From Pachypanchax playfairii (lineage: Eukaryota; Chordata; Actinopteri; Cyprinodontiformes; Aplocheilidae), in assembly GCA_006937955.1 (NCBI GenBank), contig SSNP01000052.1, positions 2,161,139-2,225,138 of the forward strand: a stretch of DNA of 64,000 nt, written 5' to 3'. Shown in pieces: positions 48,213-63,023 of the stretch. The notes under the pieces were generated by a model. That model was not told the DNA's origin. It made no database searches and saw nothing but the letters and a program-made list of their open reading frames with translations. The position numbers and the translations under genes were made by a program. The first letter of the stretch is position 1; the number at the start of each line of letters is the position of its first letter.

Positions 48213-48804
48213 TTAAAGAGGCAATTTCATACAAATTTCAGGACTTTGTGGTTATTTCTTAAGTATTAACCAGTAATATGAAACATTTTATATCTAAAAA
48301 ACGTCAGGAAACACTGATTAACAGACCTTTCAATCTGTCTGTATTAAAATTCGGGTGGTTCCGGCTCCTTCCGTCAGGCTTCGTCAGCAGCTCGTTCATA
48401 TTCATTATTCAAATTTGCTGGACTCTGATTGGCTAACAAACTAGCCTATGTGAGCAAGGAATACTGTTTCCTGCCTCACTGCGCATGGCAACATCAGACG
48501 TCGTGTCTTCCTGTTTGCTACATCTTATGCTAACAGCTTTTAGCCAGCAGCATGCTAGGCGTGGTTTCAACTGCGGGAGCTGATGAATACTAACGAACAA
48601 AGGAGTTGTGATGAAACAGATACAGGCCGTTAGAACTCGGGAGAACTCGGGTTTTATCACCACCTGCGTAGTTTGAGAGATTAAAACTGAAAGAGAAATT
48701 GTTGACCTGTTTTCACACCCACTGTGAAGGTAAGAACACCTGTGGAGCTAAAATATTCAACAGAAACCTCAGAAAAAACATTTCTAATGGAAGAGCATAT
48801 TTAA
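48213..48804 (+). mobile_element. Family 1 TTAA transposon, copy H
   Basis: TTAA occurs at 48213-48216 and 48801-48804 (592 bp). The right terminus is diverged (ggaagagcatatttaa). The interior is complete and includes the minus-strand family ORF. Confidence 0.9.
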
Positions 48805-49962
48805 TAATCTTTGCAGTTGTTTACTCTCTTTGATTCAAACAGTTCTTGCCATGTTTCTTTATGCTTGAATATTCATATTTCTTACGTTAAATCTTGTGTA
48901 TCTGCTACATTTTTAAAAAGTTAACCTAAATAATTCTGTTAATCAGGGTTAGACCTACATGCATGATGTAAAAACAACAGACTGTGATATATGAGCTCTT
49001 CATGGACCTGATAAAACTCATCCTGAATGAGGTCATGTGTTCAGCAGGAAGGTGAAGCAGAGAGTCTGCTGACTGTGTCTGGAACATTTTGTGTGTATTG
49101 ACATAAAAACTGACAAGTGGCTGTTTCTTTTTCAACACTTTTGTCTTGGTTAATTAAAAATGTCACTGCACTGAGTAAATTGTTTTCTGGTACTGACATG
49201 TTTGCTTCACTGCTTCTCCTTCAGTAAAGTTTGTCTTTCCTGTTGATCTTGTTGCTCATTTGGATTTTGTGGTTTAGATTCAGTTTCTGGGGAATTCTCA
49301 GGAAGATTTTGCTGAAAAGATCATTATTTCTGTGTTTGGCTCAACTTGTCAGTTATGCTTAGTTAAATAAAAAATTGCAATACGTTTCTTTGGTACTAAA
49401 TGCAAATGGTAACATTAGCCTTTAAAACAAAAGTTGCTTCTAATATACTTGTCCTGGTTGTGTACATCAAGTATTTAAGTTTATATTTACATTCACAGTA
49501 AAATGAAAAGACACGAGACATGACTAAAACTAGACGTTCTTGCTAGTTTTTATTAAGATAAAAACAACATCAAAAGAACAATAAATATTATTTTTGTATA
49601 ATTATGTTTTTTAGTTATACAATTATTATTTTAAATAAGTTCACCCTCACTGATTCTATATTTATTAATAATCTAAGTAACAACCAAAAGTTGTGTGTGT
49701 TAGCATAATGTCAAGGTATTAAAACCATAACAATCATCCCAAATAAGTAATTCTTTGAGAAGTGTTAGAATAAGTTTTATTGGAACAAACAGTAAAACTT
49801 CTGGATAGATATGAGAACAGTTGAGTTGTTTTCCTTTAGAACAACCAAAAGCCTCTCAGCACGGCGGTGGAGGGCTGATGATATGGGATTACAATCAGAG
49901 TACCTAAACACCTTACAGCCATGAACTCCTCCTTTATTGCTGAACAGTTTATTGAATTATTG
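48805..49962. other. Intergenic sequence, no gene seen
   Basis: AT-rich unique sequence with small ORFs only. Confidence 0.4.
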
Positions 49963-50988
49963 CAGTGTTCTGCAACCTGCGGCTCTGGGGCCACATGTGG
50001 CCCTTCAGCCCCTCTGAAGTGGCTCCATGTAACTTTGACCAACATGAACCTGATTAACAGGAACTTGATCATGTTTCTGCAGCAGAATGACACTAATATT
50101 ATAAAGAGGTTGTTCTGTCTGTATTAACTGGTTCCAGAACGATGTTGTAAATCTGTTGTAAATATTTTCAACATGTTGAGTTATTAAAATAAAACATTGT
50201 TGTATAAAACAGTGATTATTCATATAACAGAAATAAAGACCTCTGAAAAGACATAAAGGTGGAACTTCATACTTTAACAATAAATGGGCGACTTATTGTA
50301 TAAACTGTTTCATTTTGATTTTAAAGCTATAGTGCGTAACTTCTGTCGCCCCCTAGCGGAATTTTGCGTTATTACAACAATGAAGCTGCTGCTTCTATAT
50401 GACGTACGCCCACCTGTCCCCCCCCCACCCCCCTTCCCCCAACCGCTATCCCTCTGCCGCTGTGATTCGCGATTCCACAATATTTTTATTCTGTTTAAAA
50501 TAAGGACAGCTGTTGAAAAAAGATGGACTCTTCGGAAGAGGTAATTATTGCATTTTTTATTTATTTTCCGCAGAAACGCAAATAGCTTATTACAAACGGG
50601 AGACAAGGTGTCTGCTAATTTGTAACTGACAGGTTAGTGAATGATCTCCTGCTACGAGACTCTCCGCTCGTCCTCCCCCTCCCTTCTTGTTGTGATGTAA
50701 AAGACGTAATTTCCTGCGTGCCAGCGCGGGAATGTCACCGGTCGACACGCAAAGTAAAAATTATATATATTGTAAAATACCGTGAGATGTTTGAGTAGCC
50801 GATCGGCTTAATCTGCATCGTGTCATCTCCTCTAATAGTGGCTTGGCTGAAACGGACATTCACGGACATGTAAAAGTTACGCACTATAGCTTTAAGGGTC
50901 AAAATGACTTTGTGGCTCTTTACAAATTAAATTTGTAATGAATGATGGGAAAATGTTTGTTTTCAGTAAGAACGGTTGCAGAAACCTG
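49963..50988. mobile_element. hAT-like non-autonomous transposon, interrupted
   Basis: The left end is CAGTGTTCTGCAACC and the right end in reverse is CAGGTTTCTGCAACC. Flanks are AATTATTG and AATTATGT, an imperfect 8-bp duplication as expected for hAT elements. The body has the phrases ggctctggggccacatgtgg and tgtggctcttt. A 575-bp TTAA element is inserted at 50321-50895. Confidence 0.7.
50321..50895. mobile_element. TTAA-flanked transposon, family 4, 575 bp
   Basis: Left end TTAA-AGCTATAGTGCGTAAC and right end GTTACGCACTATAGCT-TTAA are perfect inverted repeats (16 bp or more). The interior is GC-rich in parts (ccccccccaccccccttccc) and has no transposase. It is nested inside the hAT-like element, so it is the younger of the two. 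Confidence 0.92.
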
Positions 50989-51700
50989 AATTATGTGGAT
51001 ACTAACGCTATCTGCTTGCACATTTCAATTTGGTTTATTTAGTTTTAATTAAAAACTAATAAATAACCATTATAAGACCTGGTGAGGAGCAAATAAGTTC
51101 ATGTCATTAAGGTCGTTCAGTTGATATGTGTTTTTAACTACAACCATCTTTAACAAAATTGAACATTTTAAACTAAGAATAAGTTCTTATTGTGAAATAT
51201 TTCAAGCAGATGTTGGTCCAGCTGCAAAATATCTACAGTAAATCCAACATCTTTCTTCCAAATTCAGAAGTATTGCTTCTTTTTTATAATATGCATATCA
51301 GAGTTCTGACATAAAGAAATCTCTAGTATATAATTTTCACGACTAAATGGAAACCTCCTTTAACCAAACATCTGTGTTTCTGTCTTAAAGAAGCTTGTCA
51401 GCATGTAGACTGATGTTCACCAACACTCATCATTACAGATAATCTTTTTTCCAGCCAGCGTATCTTTGCGTCCGCTACACTATAATTTAACAGCATAAAT
51501 CCAAGTGCTGCTTCTCTGAAATCTACAGATGAATATATGAGTAGGTGGTATTCAGAATGGATCTTAACTGAGACCTGATTTAAACTGAAGTAAGAGAAAA
51601 CCACAAGATAAAAAATAGTCTGCGGTGAAACAGCATGTACTAACCGCCGTGTGAGCCCTCCTGAAACCAAGATCAGGCTCATTTCATCTGTAATGAGGAG
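50989..51700. other. Intergenic sequence, no gene seen
   Basis: The 109-residue minus-strand ORF (51398-51727) runs out of a CA repeat and has no domain. Confidence 0.4.
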
Positions 51701-51706
51701 TGCATG

Positions 51707-52033
51707 TGTGTGTGTGTGTGTGTGCATGTGTGTGTGTGTGTGTGTCCTTGATTTTCTACCCTACTGGGGACCCGTTTCCTGACTTTTACTATCTTTCTGG
51801 GGTCCGAGGGTTCTTGTGGGGACCGAAGCCTGGTCCCCATGAGGGGGACTCCCCTTTTTAGGGTTAGGGGTTAGGTTTATAGGTATGGTGTGAATAGAGT
51901 TTTAGTTAGTCTTAGGGTTAGTTATAGATCAGTAATGGTTAAGGTTAGGAAAAGGGTTTGGGTTAGGTATAAATCTAGTTACTAAAATCAATGGAAGTCA
52001 ATGGACGGTCCCCATAAGGATAACAAAACACAC

Positions 52034-52073
<40 letters not shown>
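51707..52073. repeat. Solo 290-bp monomer flanked by TG microsatellites
   Basis: TG runs at about 51707-51744 and 52035-52073 flank one copy of the monomer also found at 1551 and 53960-55865. Confidence 0.92.
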
Positions 52074-52075
<2 letters not shown>

Positions 52076-53895
52076 TTAGGCGTTGGGGTACTTCTGCAGC
52101 ATAATGCGGGAAAGGTCAGCAGGATAGATTCCCAGACTGTTAAACAGCACTAAGGGGCATCAGGGAAATACAGATGTTATGTTCCCTCCCTGTGTGTCTC
52201 ACACACTCGTGATTGGAAAAAAGAAAACTAAAACTAACAAAAAAAAATCCTTGCCCTTGTGATTTAGGAGCTCTCCAGAGACCTGATTAAACTCATCCTG
52301 AATGAGCTCATTTGGCCTGCAGAAGGATGGACCAGAGAAACTCTTCATTCTGTCTGTATCTGCACTTATTTGAGTTTCTTTGCAACATTTTTGTTTTAAC
52401 TGATTAGAAATGACCCTGCTCATCATGACATAGACAGCTTTTGGGTACTAAGATGTTCACTTCACTTCTCTGCTACTTATTTTTAACATTTTATTTTTCT
52501 GGACTATGTCTTTGTTATTGTTTTGAAATCACAATGAAACTAAAAAACAATTCCAAGGAGAACAATAACCCCCCCCCCAGGTGGAGAGAACACTGACAGG
52601 GAGACACATTAAAGAGGAAAAGTTCAGATCTCCACCAAGTAGCTCATTTAATTCAAAATGTGATCTCACTATCAGAAAAATTCCTTTAAATAATTCCTTA
52701 ATCTATAGATGGTGATCTGGATCACTCCCAAAACCTAATCACTTGATCCTAATGCCATTTCCAACCCATCCTGAAAATCTCAGCCATATTCATTCATAAT
52801 ATTTTTAGTTATTTTGTTAACAAACGGGTACATTAATAAAATAAAACCCACTTAGAGAGATCAGATCTTCTCCAGGTGGTTCATTTCATGGACGAGATGC
52901 AAAAGAAGGAGAGGAAAGAGAAAGAAAACAAGATGCAGGTTTGACTAAACTTAACAAGAACTACCAAATATTAACTGCATGTTAAAAATAACAGAATTTA
53001 GTGAAGACGGTCCTGAAGACATATGAATGGAGACAGGAAGTACATCACACCATGTGCAGCTGGACTGACCCAGTCAGACTCTAAAAGGACGTCTGGTGGA
53101 TGAAGATTTCTGAAGAATCTTAAATAAACTCATCCAGCACGTTGAATGTAGAAGTTATAATGTAGCTGTTATTGTTATAATGTTCTGATAGAGATATTAA
53201 ACTCTAGTAGGTGAAGAACACATCCAGACCCCAGTCTGACTGCAGGACCAGAACCAGAAAGACGTGGATCACATGCACCTCCTCTAATGTGTAAAACAGC
53301 ATTAACACAGATTTACAGAAGGATTTTTATTGTGAAATTTATATAATAAAATTCATCTTGTCCTCAAACTGTGTTGAAATGGATTATTTAATGTATTAGT
53401 TTATGTTTTTGTTCCATACTGAAAAATGCAACTTTTAGAGTTTTTGAAAAGTTAAAAGTTTAAGTGACATAAAAATGACGCTGAGATTTTAATTCTTCAC
53501 ACATGTTCAGCGTTTCCTCGCTTCACACTAACGTGTGTGTTTTTCTTGGAACTTGTTTCCTTCTCATATTATTTGTTGTGTAGCAGCAGAGCAACAACAT
53601 GCAACTTCTGCTTCCAATCAGCAGCTCTAAGAAGTCAACGTTCTCATGAGCGCCTGAAGATTTCATGTTGCTTAATACTCACTAATAATGTTGTCTTTCC
53701 AAACTTTAATCTGAAAAAATACGATCTCAGCTTGATGGAAGCTCTCTGTTACAGCAGACACACTTACTGGCTCTGACTATGAATGTTGGGTTTTTGGCTC
53801 CGGGGTCTGGATGAGGAAGGGGTGATGTCATCCTGAAGTGGGGCCTCACAACCAGCCGAAAGGCTATGTGGCAACACTTTGAGGTTTAGATACAG

Positions 53896-53900
<5 letters not shown>
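52074..53900. other. Intergenic sequence with one diverged repeat
   Basis: The 52610-52850 stretch is a diverged relative of the 45738 repeat on the opposite strand. No exon was recognised in the remainder. Confidence 0.4.
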
Positions 53901-56749
<2,849 letters not shown>

Positions 56750-57602
56750 AAATCAGGATCACGATCAGAATCAGGATCAGAATCAGAATCAGAATCAGGA
56801 TCAGGATCAGAATCAGAATCAGAATCAGAATCAGAATCAGGATCAGAATCAGGATCAGGATCAGGATCAGGATCAGAATCAGAATCAGAATCAGGATCAG
56901 AATCAGGATCAGGATCAGGATCAGAATCAGAATCCAGATCAGGATCAGGATCAGGATCAGAATCAGAATCAGGATCAGGATCAGGATCACGATCAGAATC
57001 AGGATCAGAATCAGAATCAGAATCAGAATCAGAATCAGGATCAGAATCAGAATCAGGATCAGGATCAGGATCAGGATCAGAATCAGGATCAGGATCAGGA
57101 TCAGGATCAGGATCAGGATCAGGATCACGATCACGATCACGATCAGAATCAGAATCAGGATCAGAATCAGAATCAGAATCAGAATCAGGATCAGGATCAC
57201 GATCAGAATCAGGATCAGAATCAGGATCAGAATCCAGATCAGGATCAGAATCAGAATCAGAATCAGAATCAGGATCAGGATCAGGATCAGGATCACGATC
57301 ACGATCACGATCAGAATCAGAATCAGGATCAGAATCAGAATCAGAATCAGAATCAGGATCAGGATCAGAATCAGAATCAGAATCAGAATCAGAATCCAGA
57401 TCAGGATCAGGATCAGGATCAGAATCAGAATCAGAATCAGAACCAGAACCAGAACCAGAATCAGAATCAGAATCCAGATCAGGATCAGAATCAGAATCAG
57501 AATCAGAATCAGAATCAGGATCAGTATCAGAATCAGAATCAGAATCAGAATAAAAATCACAATCACAATCAGAATCCAGATCAGGATCAGAATCAGGATC
57601 AG
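56750..57602. repeat. Hexamer array (GATCAG/AATCAG), about 850 bp
   Basis: About 140 tandem hexamers of the form AATCAG or GATCAG, with GATCAC and CCAGAT variants. The unit has no stop in any plus-strand frame or in two minus-strand frames. That produces ORFs of 284-361 residues reading SESESG, IRIRIR, NQDQNQ and LILILI. These are not credible genes. Confidence 0.97.
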
Positions 57603-57635
57603 AGCTGGTTTATTGCCAAGTATCATTTGTACAAT

Positions 57636-57993
57636 ACAAGAAGGGTACAAATTCTTGTCTCTGGGGGTGTTCCCTGTAGTCCAGGTCCATTTTTGTACCT
57701 TATGAAGTTGTTCCACTAAAACAGTAAAATTATGCCACATTTTGAAGTCTAAAACCAACATTCTGAAACATAATATTGAAAATGATGGAAGAAACTTAAT
57801 AAAATGGAGATTAACCAGCCTTGGCCAGGGTTGCAGGTGCAGTTGAAATGGTACAAATTTGTACCTTATATCAATTTTAACCCTCAGAGGGACATTTTTG
57901 ACCTTTTAAAGACCAATATTGTACTTTTGTGGGAACAATTTACCTATAGGTACAAAAATGTACTTGTCTCGTACCTCTATTTCTGAGAGTGTA
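57636..57993 (+). mobile_element. Right arm of a foldback transposon
   Basis: It matches the right arm of the element at 6363-7070 (tgtagtccaggtccattttt ... ttctgagagtg) with moderate divergence. The left arm is absent. The hexamer array and a bridging phrase (agctggtttattgccaagta) stand in its place. Confidence 0.88.
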
Positions 57994-58535
57994 CCTTGTT
58001 GTTAGAAAACAACTGAAATCAGGTGGTTACCTGTTTACAGTGATGTTTGGGGTTTATTGTAGCCTGATCAAATGAAATGTTCACTAATATGTATAACATT
58101 TTCATGATTGGTTGAGAAATGCAACATTTTGGGAGTGAAACGTAAAATTATAAACATTTTTCATGAATAACTGTTGAAGGAATAATGGCATCAAATGGAT
58201 TCTAAACAATAAGCAAATGTTTTCATGATCAGAAAATGCTGATAAAATAAAACTGTTAGTTTTATGTGCAAATCACTTTATTAGGGAAATTAGCAGCTTG
58301 GCAGAGGTCTGTGCTCTCAGAGCTGTTGCTACAGAAACAGTTATAAACTCTTAAATTTACACATTCAGTTTGTCAAAATACTGTTTATTTTATTGATTTT
58401 TCTTACAATAACTAAAAAGACATTTGATAGAAACTCAGAAAAGGAAAAAACATGACCCACCAACAACATACTTTAAAACTGAGTCCAACGTTTACAGGAA
58501 GATGGAATGACACATCATGGAAAAGCGCTTGAGGA
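57994..58535. other. Intergenic sequence, no gene seen
   Basis: AT-rich, with no exon recognised. Confidence 0.4.
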
Positions 58536-58715
58536 GCTCAGACCTCCACCAAGCAGATCCCTTCCCCCATAATGAGATTTCATAATAATAATTTACAAAA
58601 AAATTTTTAAAATATGCCAGGATGCAGATGGTGATCCAGAGCAGTCCAAAAATTCATTGATCCAGATTCCAACCTGTCATGAAAATGTAATCTGTATGCT
58701 TTTGTTAACAAACAA
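58535..58715 (-). repeat. Diverged relative of the 45738 repeat
   Basis: It shares agacctccaccaag and ggtgatccagag-type phrases, and is followed directly by the tetramer array. Confidence 0.45.
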
Positions 58716-58728
58716 ACAAGCAAACACA

Positions 58729-58759
<31 letters not shown>

Positions 58760-58868
58760 ATGAATGAATGAATGAATGAATGAATGAATGAATGAATGAA
58801 TGAACGAACGAACGAACGAACGAACAAACAAACAAACAAACAAACAAATAAATAAATAAATAAATAAA
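58729..58868. repeat. Tetranucleotide array with ordered blocks
   Basis: Blocks follow in order: (AAAT)n, (GAAT)n, (GAAC)n, (AAAC)n, (AAAT)n. Each differs from the previous by one base. Minus-strand ORFs reading SFIHSFIH or LFIYLFIY are artefacts. Confidence 0.95.
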
Positions 58869-59091
58869 CTATCTGTTGGAGGTAACAACCAATAACTATG
58901 ACACAACAGGACAAAAGTTACTAATAAAAATAGTTTTGAGTAAGAAACACCAGAGTAACAGTCTAACTCGCTAATAGGTGTTTAATGACTGAGATGGACC
59001 AAACGCGCCCCCTACAGGACATTACTGGCTATGACGTTTCTTACAACACCAGATTTACCAAAATAAAAAGTAACAAACACATGCTTTAAAT

Positions 59092-59426
59092 CAGCTGCTC
59101 CCAAAGTTATTTAGAGCTGGTGGCTCAGCCTGCAGCGATATAAAGAGAAAGGTTTATATTTATGGGTACACATATACAGTGTGTAGAAGAAGAATAAAAA
59201 GAAGGAATAACTTCTTATTTACACTTAATTTTAAGATGAAGTGCATTTTGAATTAGTAATTGTAATTTTAATTATTTTAAATCTTACAGAGGTAATGTTA
59301 CATATCTTTATTGTGTGGGGAAAAACAATGTAAATGTGTTCCACCATTACACTTTTCATCTCGCGCACCCCCTAGTGGCAGCTCACGCACCCCTGGGGTG
59401 CACGCACCACGCTTTGGGAATCCATG
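59092..59426. mobile_element. hAT-like non-autonomous transposon, 335 bp
   Basis: Ends CAGCTGCTCCCAAAG and, in reverse, CATGGATTCCCAAAG are imperfect inverted repeats. Flanking 8-mers CTTTAAAT (59084-59091) and CTCTAAAT (59427-59434) differ at one base, as for an old hAT target-site duplication. The right part (cacccctggggtgcacgcac) is typical of fish hAT repeats. Confidence 0.8.
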
Positions 59427-59434
59427 CTCTAAAT

Positions 59435-60490
59435 AAAACTTATTTTACATTATCTGGAACTAAAACAATATAATCTGACATTTCACTGTGTAATTTATTT
59501 ATTAGACATCCAATGTCAATCATCATACATACATATAAACAATTACAAATAATCCAAAATACTGAATCAGGCATGATGCCCACATGTGTGGATGCTCCTG
59601 TATTAATTACAGCAAATCAACAGAAATACTGATGTATCAGTAAGATTAAATGTGAATCAGAATAACTGTTATTTAGCAAGGGAACATATTTATGTATATG
59701 ACTCTGCTGCTGCTTTATTTCAGAATCTTTTTAATTCATGAAACTCAACATGAAGAGATCTGTTTGGTCACATCCGAATTAAAAGTCCCAAAAAGAACTC
59801 AAGAAACTTAAAAACCTTTCTCTTTTACACGTGTTTGCTGTACATCAAAAGTTAAAAGCTGTTTGCATCAAAGAGCTGACAAAGGATGAGCAAAGCCTCA
59901 GAAGCACTCCCCATAAGGAGTAAGATTAGTGTAAAAAAAAAAAACAGGAATAATTCAGAATAATTTGTGCATTCATTTGTACAAAGTCCAAATTGACAGT
60001 TTCTTCTTTAAGAATACAACAAGCAGTGGACTTCAAACTGAGCTGTTTCGGACTGGAAAACATCCAGCTGGTGAAAATAGAAATGACATGTTAAACATGT
60101 CGGAAGTTCATTCATCACAGAAGAATAATGTCCGAATAACTTGGACTGGTTGGAACTTTATTATTCCCGTAAATTAGACAACTGGGATAAAATGTAAAAA
60201 AAAATATATATAGCCTATATAAATATAAATTATAGATTATTTACATGTAGGATAATAAATGTAGTATATATGGTAAAATAAATAACTGAGGTAATTACAT
60301 GTGCCTAAAATGATGAATTGGATTATAAAGAACAGCAGATGGCAGTAATCTGCTCTCCAAGTCTCCAGTCTGCCTAAATCAAAGAAGAACAAGCAGAAAA
60401 AAACCGATCCGGTCGCGGAACTTGGAACTTGGAACTCGTTTCCGGTGTTCAACCTTGTTCGCTCCCACCTCAGAATACCTGACAGGTAAA
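59435..60490 (+). other. Intergenic sequence and 5' region of the TRIM gene
   Basis: No exon was recognised before about 60400. Just upstream of the TRIM start lies a tandem ggaacttggaacttggaact (about 60417-60436). The sequence gacaggtaaaATGG at the start codon contains a donor-like CAG/GTAAA. Confidence 0.5.
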
Positions 60491-62188
60491 ATGGCACAGA
60501 AAGGAATTCATCTGGATGCTGAAACCTTCTCTTGTTCCATCTGTCTGGATCTCCTGAAGGACCCGGTGGCTCTTCCGTGCGGGCACAGCTTCTGTATGAC
60601 TTGTATTAAAAACTTCTGGGATCAAAAGAACGAGAAGAAAAGCTGTCCTATGTGTAAGATGACCTTCAGACGGAGACCTGCTTTAATGAAAAACACCATG
60701 TTAGCAGATTTGATGGAACAGCTGAAGAAAGCTGGTCTCCAAGCTGCTCCAGCTGATCCTGCTGGAGCTGAAGATGTGGCCTGTGATGTCTGCAGTGGGA
60801 GGAAACTGAAGGCAGTCAGGTCCTGTCTGGTCTGCTTGGCTTCTTACTGTGAGGAACATCTGCAGCCTCACCAAGATGCAGCTCCATTAAAGAAACACAA
60901 GCTGATCAGCCCCTCCAAGAAGCTCCAGGAGAACATCTGCTCCCATCATGACGAGCTGCTGAAGATATTCTGTCGTACTGATCAGCAGTGTATCTGCTTA
61001 GTCTGCACGATGGATAAACACAAAGGTCATGAAAGCGTCCCGAATGCAGCAGGAAGAGCTGAGAAGCAGAAGGAGCTGGAGGTGAGTCGACAACAAATCC
61101 AGCAGAGAATCCAGGACAGAGAGACGGATTTAAAAGGGCTTCAACAGGAGGTGGAGACCATCAGGGTCTCTGCTGATAAAACAGTGGAGGACAGTGAGAA
61201 GATCTTCACTCAACTGATCCGTCTGATCCAGGAGAAAAGCTCTGAAGTGAAGCAGCAGGTCAGATCCCAGCAGGAAACTGAAGTGAGTCGAGTCAAAGAG
61301 CTTCAGGAGAAGCTGGAGCAGGAGATCACGGAGCTGAAGAGGAAAGACTCGGAGCTGAAGCAGCTCTCAGACACAGAAGATCACATCCAGTTTCTTCTAA
61401 ACTACCCCTCAGTGTCAGCACTCAGTGAGTCTCCTCACTCATCCAGCATCAAGACACGTCCTCTCAGGTACTTTGAGGACATGACAGCAGCTGTGTCAGA
61501 GCTCAGAGACAAACTACAGGACATTCTGAGGGACAAATGGACAAACATCTCAGAGACAGTGTCTAGTTCTTTATTGTCTCAATCAGAACCAAAAACCAGA
61601 GCAGAGTTTTTAAAATATTCTTGTGACATCACACTGGATCCAAACACAGCATACAAACAGTTGCTGTTGTACAACAACGGCAGAGAAGCGATGGTGGAGT
61701 ACGAGCAGGAGTCCTACATCAGTAGTCCTGAGAGATTCACACATTACAGGCAGGTCCTGAGTAAAGAGAGTCTGACTGGACGATGTTACTGGGAGGTTAA
61801 ATGTCCCGGAATAGGAATAGTCATCGCACTCGCGTACAAGAGCATCAGGAGAGCAGGGAAATCTGAAGAATGTGCGTTTGGATTCAATGACAGATCCTGG
61901 GCATTACGTTATGATATTCAAATAGGTCTTCAGACAACACATCACACATTTTATCACAACAAAGTAGAGACTCCAGTCACAGGACCTGAGTCCTTCACAC
62001 TGGGAGTGTACCTGGATCACAGCGCAGGTATTCTGTCCTTCTACAGCGTCTCAGAAACCATGACTATGACTCTCCTCCACAGAGTCCAGACCACGTTCAC
62101 TGAGCCGCTACATGCTGGAGTTCGGTTTATATTCTGTGATGGAGGCACTGCTGAGTTCACGAACCTCAAAGAAACTGATGGGAATTAA
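60491..62188 (+). CDS. TRIM family E3 ubiquitin ligase (TRIM16/TRIM25-like, fish-expanded), intronless
   Basis: The ORF encodes 565 residues from ATG at 60491; an in-frame ATG at 60422 would add 23 residues. The chosen start (MAQKGIHLDAETFSCSICLD) places the RING at the usual distance. RING C3HC4: C15, C18, C30, H32, C35, C38, C52, C55. B-box 1 about 98-127, B-box 2 about 150-185 (C150, H153, C161, D164, C169, C172, H177, H180). Coiled coil about 190-310 and PRY-SPRY about 375-560 (LDPNTAYKQL, RCYWEVK, GVYLDHSAGILSFYS). Such proteins transfer ubiquitin through the RING and recognise targets through the SPRY domain. Large fish TRIM expansions are often linked to antiviral defence. All domains look intact, so the gene is probably functional. 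The tapasin-like gene lies 0.8 kb downstream in convergent orientation. Confidence 0.93.
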   Translation: MAQKGIHLDAETFSCSICLDLLKDPVALPCGHSFCMTCIKNFWDQKNEKKSCPMCKMTFRRRPALMKNTMLADLMEQLKKAGLQAAPADPAGAEDVACDVCSGRKLKAVRSCLVCLASYCEEHLQPHQDAAPLKKHKLISPSKKLQENICSHHDELLKIFCRTDQQCICLVCTMDKHKGHESVPNAAGRAEKQKELEVSRQQIQQRIQDRETDLKGLQQEVETIRVSADKTVEDSEKIFTQLIRLIQEKSSEVKQQVRSQQETEVSRVKELQEKLEQEITELKRKDSELKQLSDTEDHIQFLLNYPSVSALSESPHSSSIKTRPLRYFEDMTAAVSELRDKLQDILRDKWTNISETVSSSLLSQSEPKTRAEFLKYSCDITLDPNTAYKQLLLYNNGREAMVEYEQESYISSPERFTHYRQVLSKESLTGRCYWEVKCPGIGIVIALAYKSIRRAGKSEECAFGFNDRSWALRYDIQIGLQTTHHTFYHNKVETPVTGPESFTLGVYLDHSAGILSFYSVSETMTMTLLHRVQTTFTEPLHAGVRFIFCDGGTAEFTNLKETDGN

Positions 62189-63023
62189 ATTAAAGCTGTT
62201 TCAGATCAGTCAACGTGTCTTGTGTCTTTTTGCAGGACCTGGTGTGAAATGGACAGAACGTGTGAACTGAATAATTTTTCATTTATTCTTGTTGATCCAG
62301 CGTTTAAAAGCAGATGATTCTGTGTGTTTAGATTCCATCCGCTTGAAGCATCTTTTTAAAGTTTACTGAATGCAGCCAACAAAATATATAGATGATATAC
62401 AAATATATATGTATATATATTTTAATATATTCTTATTATTCTCCTTCCTTTAGGAATCTGAGGCTTTAATAACTCGTCATTTCTTTCCGTTCCTGGTTCT
62501 GATTGTTTTCATATTGTGTTATAAAAAAGCTGCAGTTACAATCCTACACTTGTGGAAGGGATCAACCCCTTCAGGCTGTGTTTCATATCCTGTCAGGGGT
62601 CATAATGTTCTGGCTGATCTGCGTATGTACAGGTGCTGATGAAATGTAGCTCTGTACCACCACTTCTAAAAAGACACAAAGACATATTAAAACTGTAATT
62701 TTTTAACTTTTGTTTTGTTTGTTTTATAAACACATTTAACTTTTCATTTTCCATCATCAAACAAAATTAAATTAAAATCAGTGCAACAAAAAGAAGATTT
62801 ACAGAAAGCTCAAATAATCTAAAAGACAAAAAGTCAATCCCACAAAACTCCCCAAAATGAATGTGAGTGAATGAAGAGTTGCAGTCCATCTTAGCTGTGG
62901 TCTGATCTTCTCACGGTACCGAAGCTGCTCAGTAAGGTTTATTCTGCTCAGAAACACACATTCAGATAAAAACACACTGATTAAGTTTTATATTGTTCTG
63001 ATGTTGATGGCTAAATAAAAATG
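62189..63023. other. Convergent 3' intergenic region
   Basis: It holds the TRIM 3' end (ATTAAA motifs overlap and follow the stop) and the tapasin-like 3' UTR. A minus-strand AATAAA is at about 62938-62943. Confidence 0.55.
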
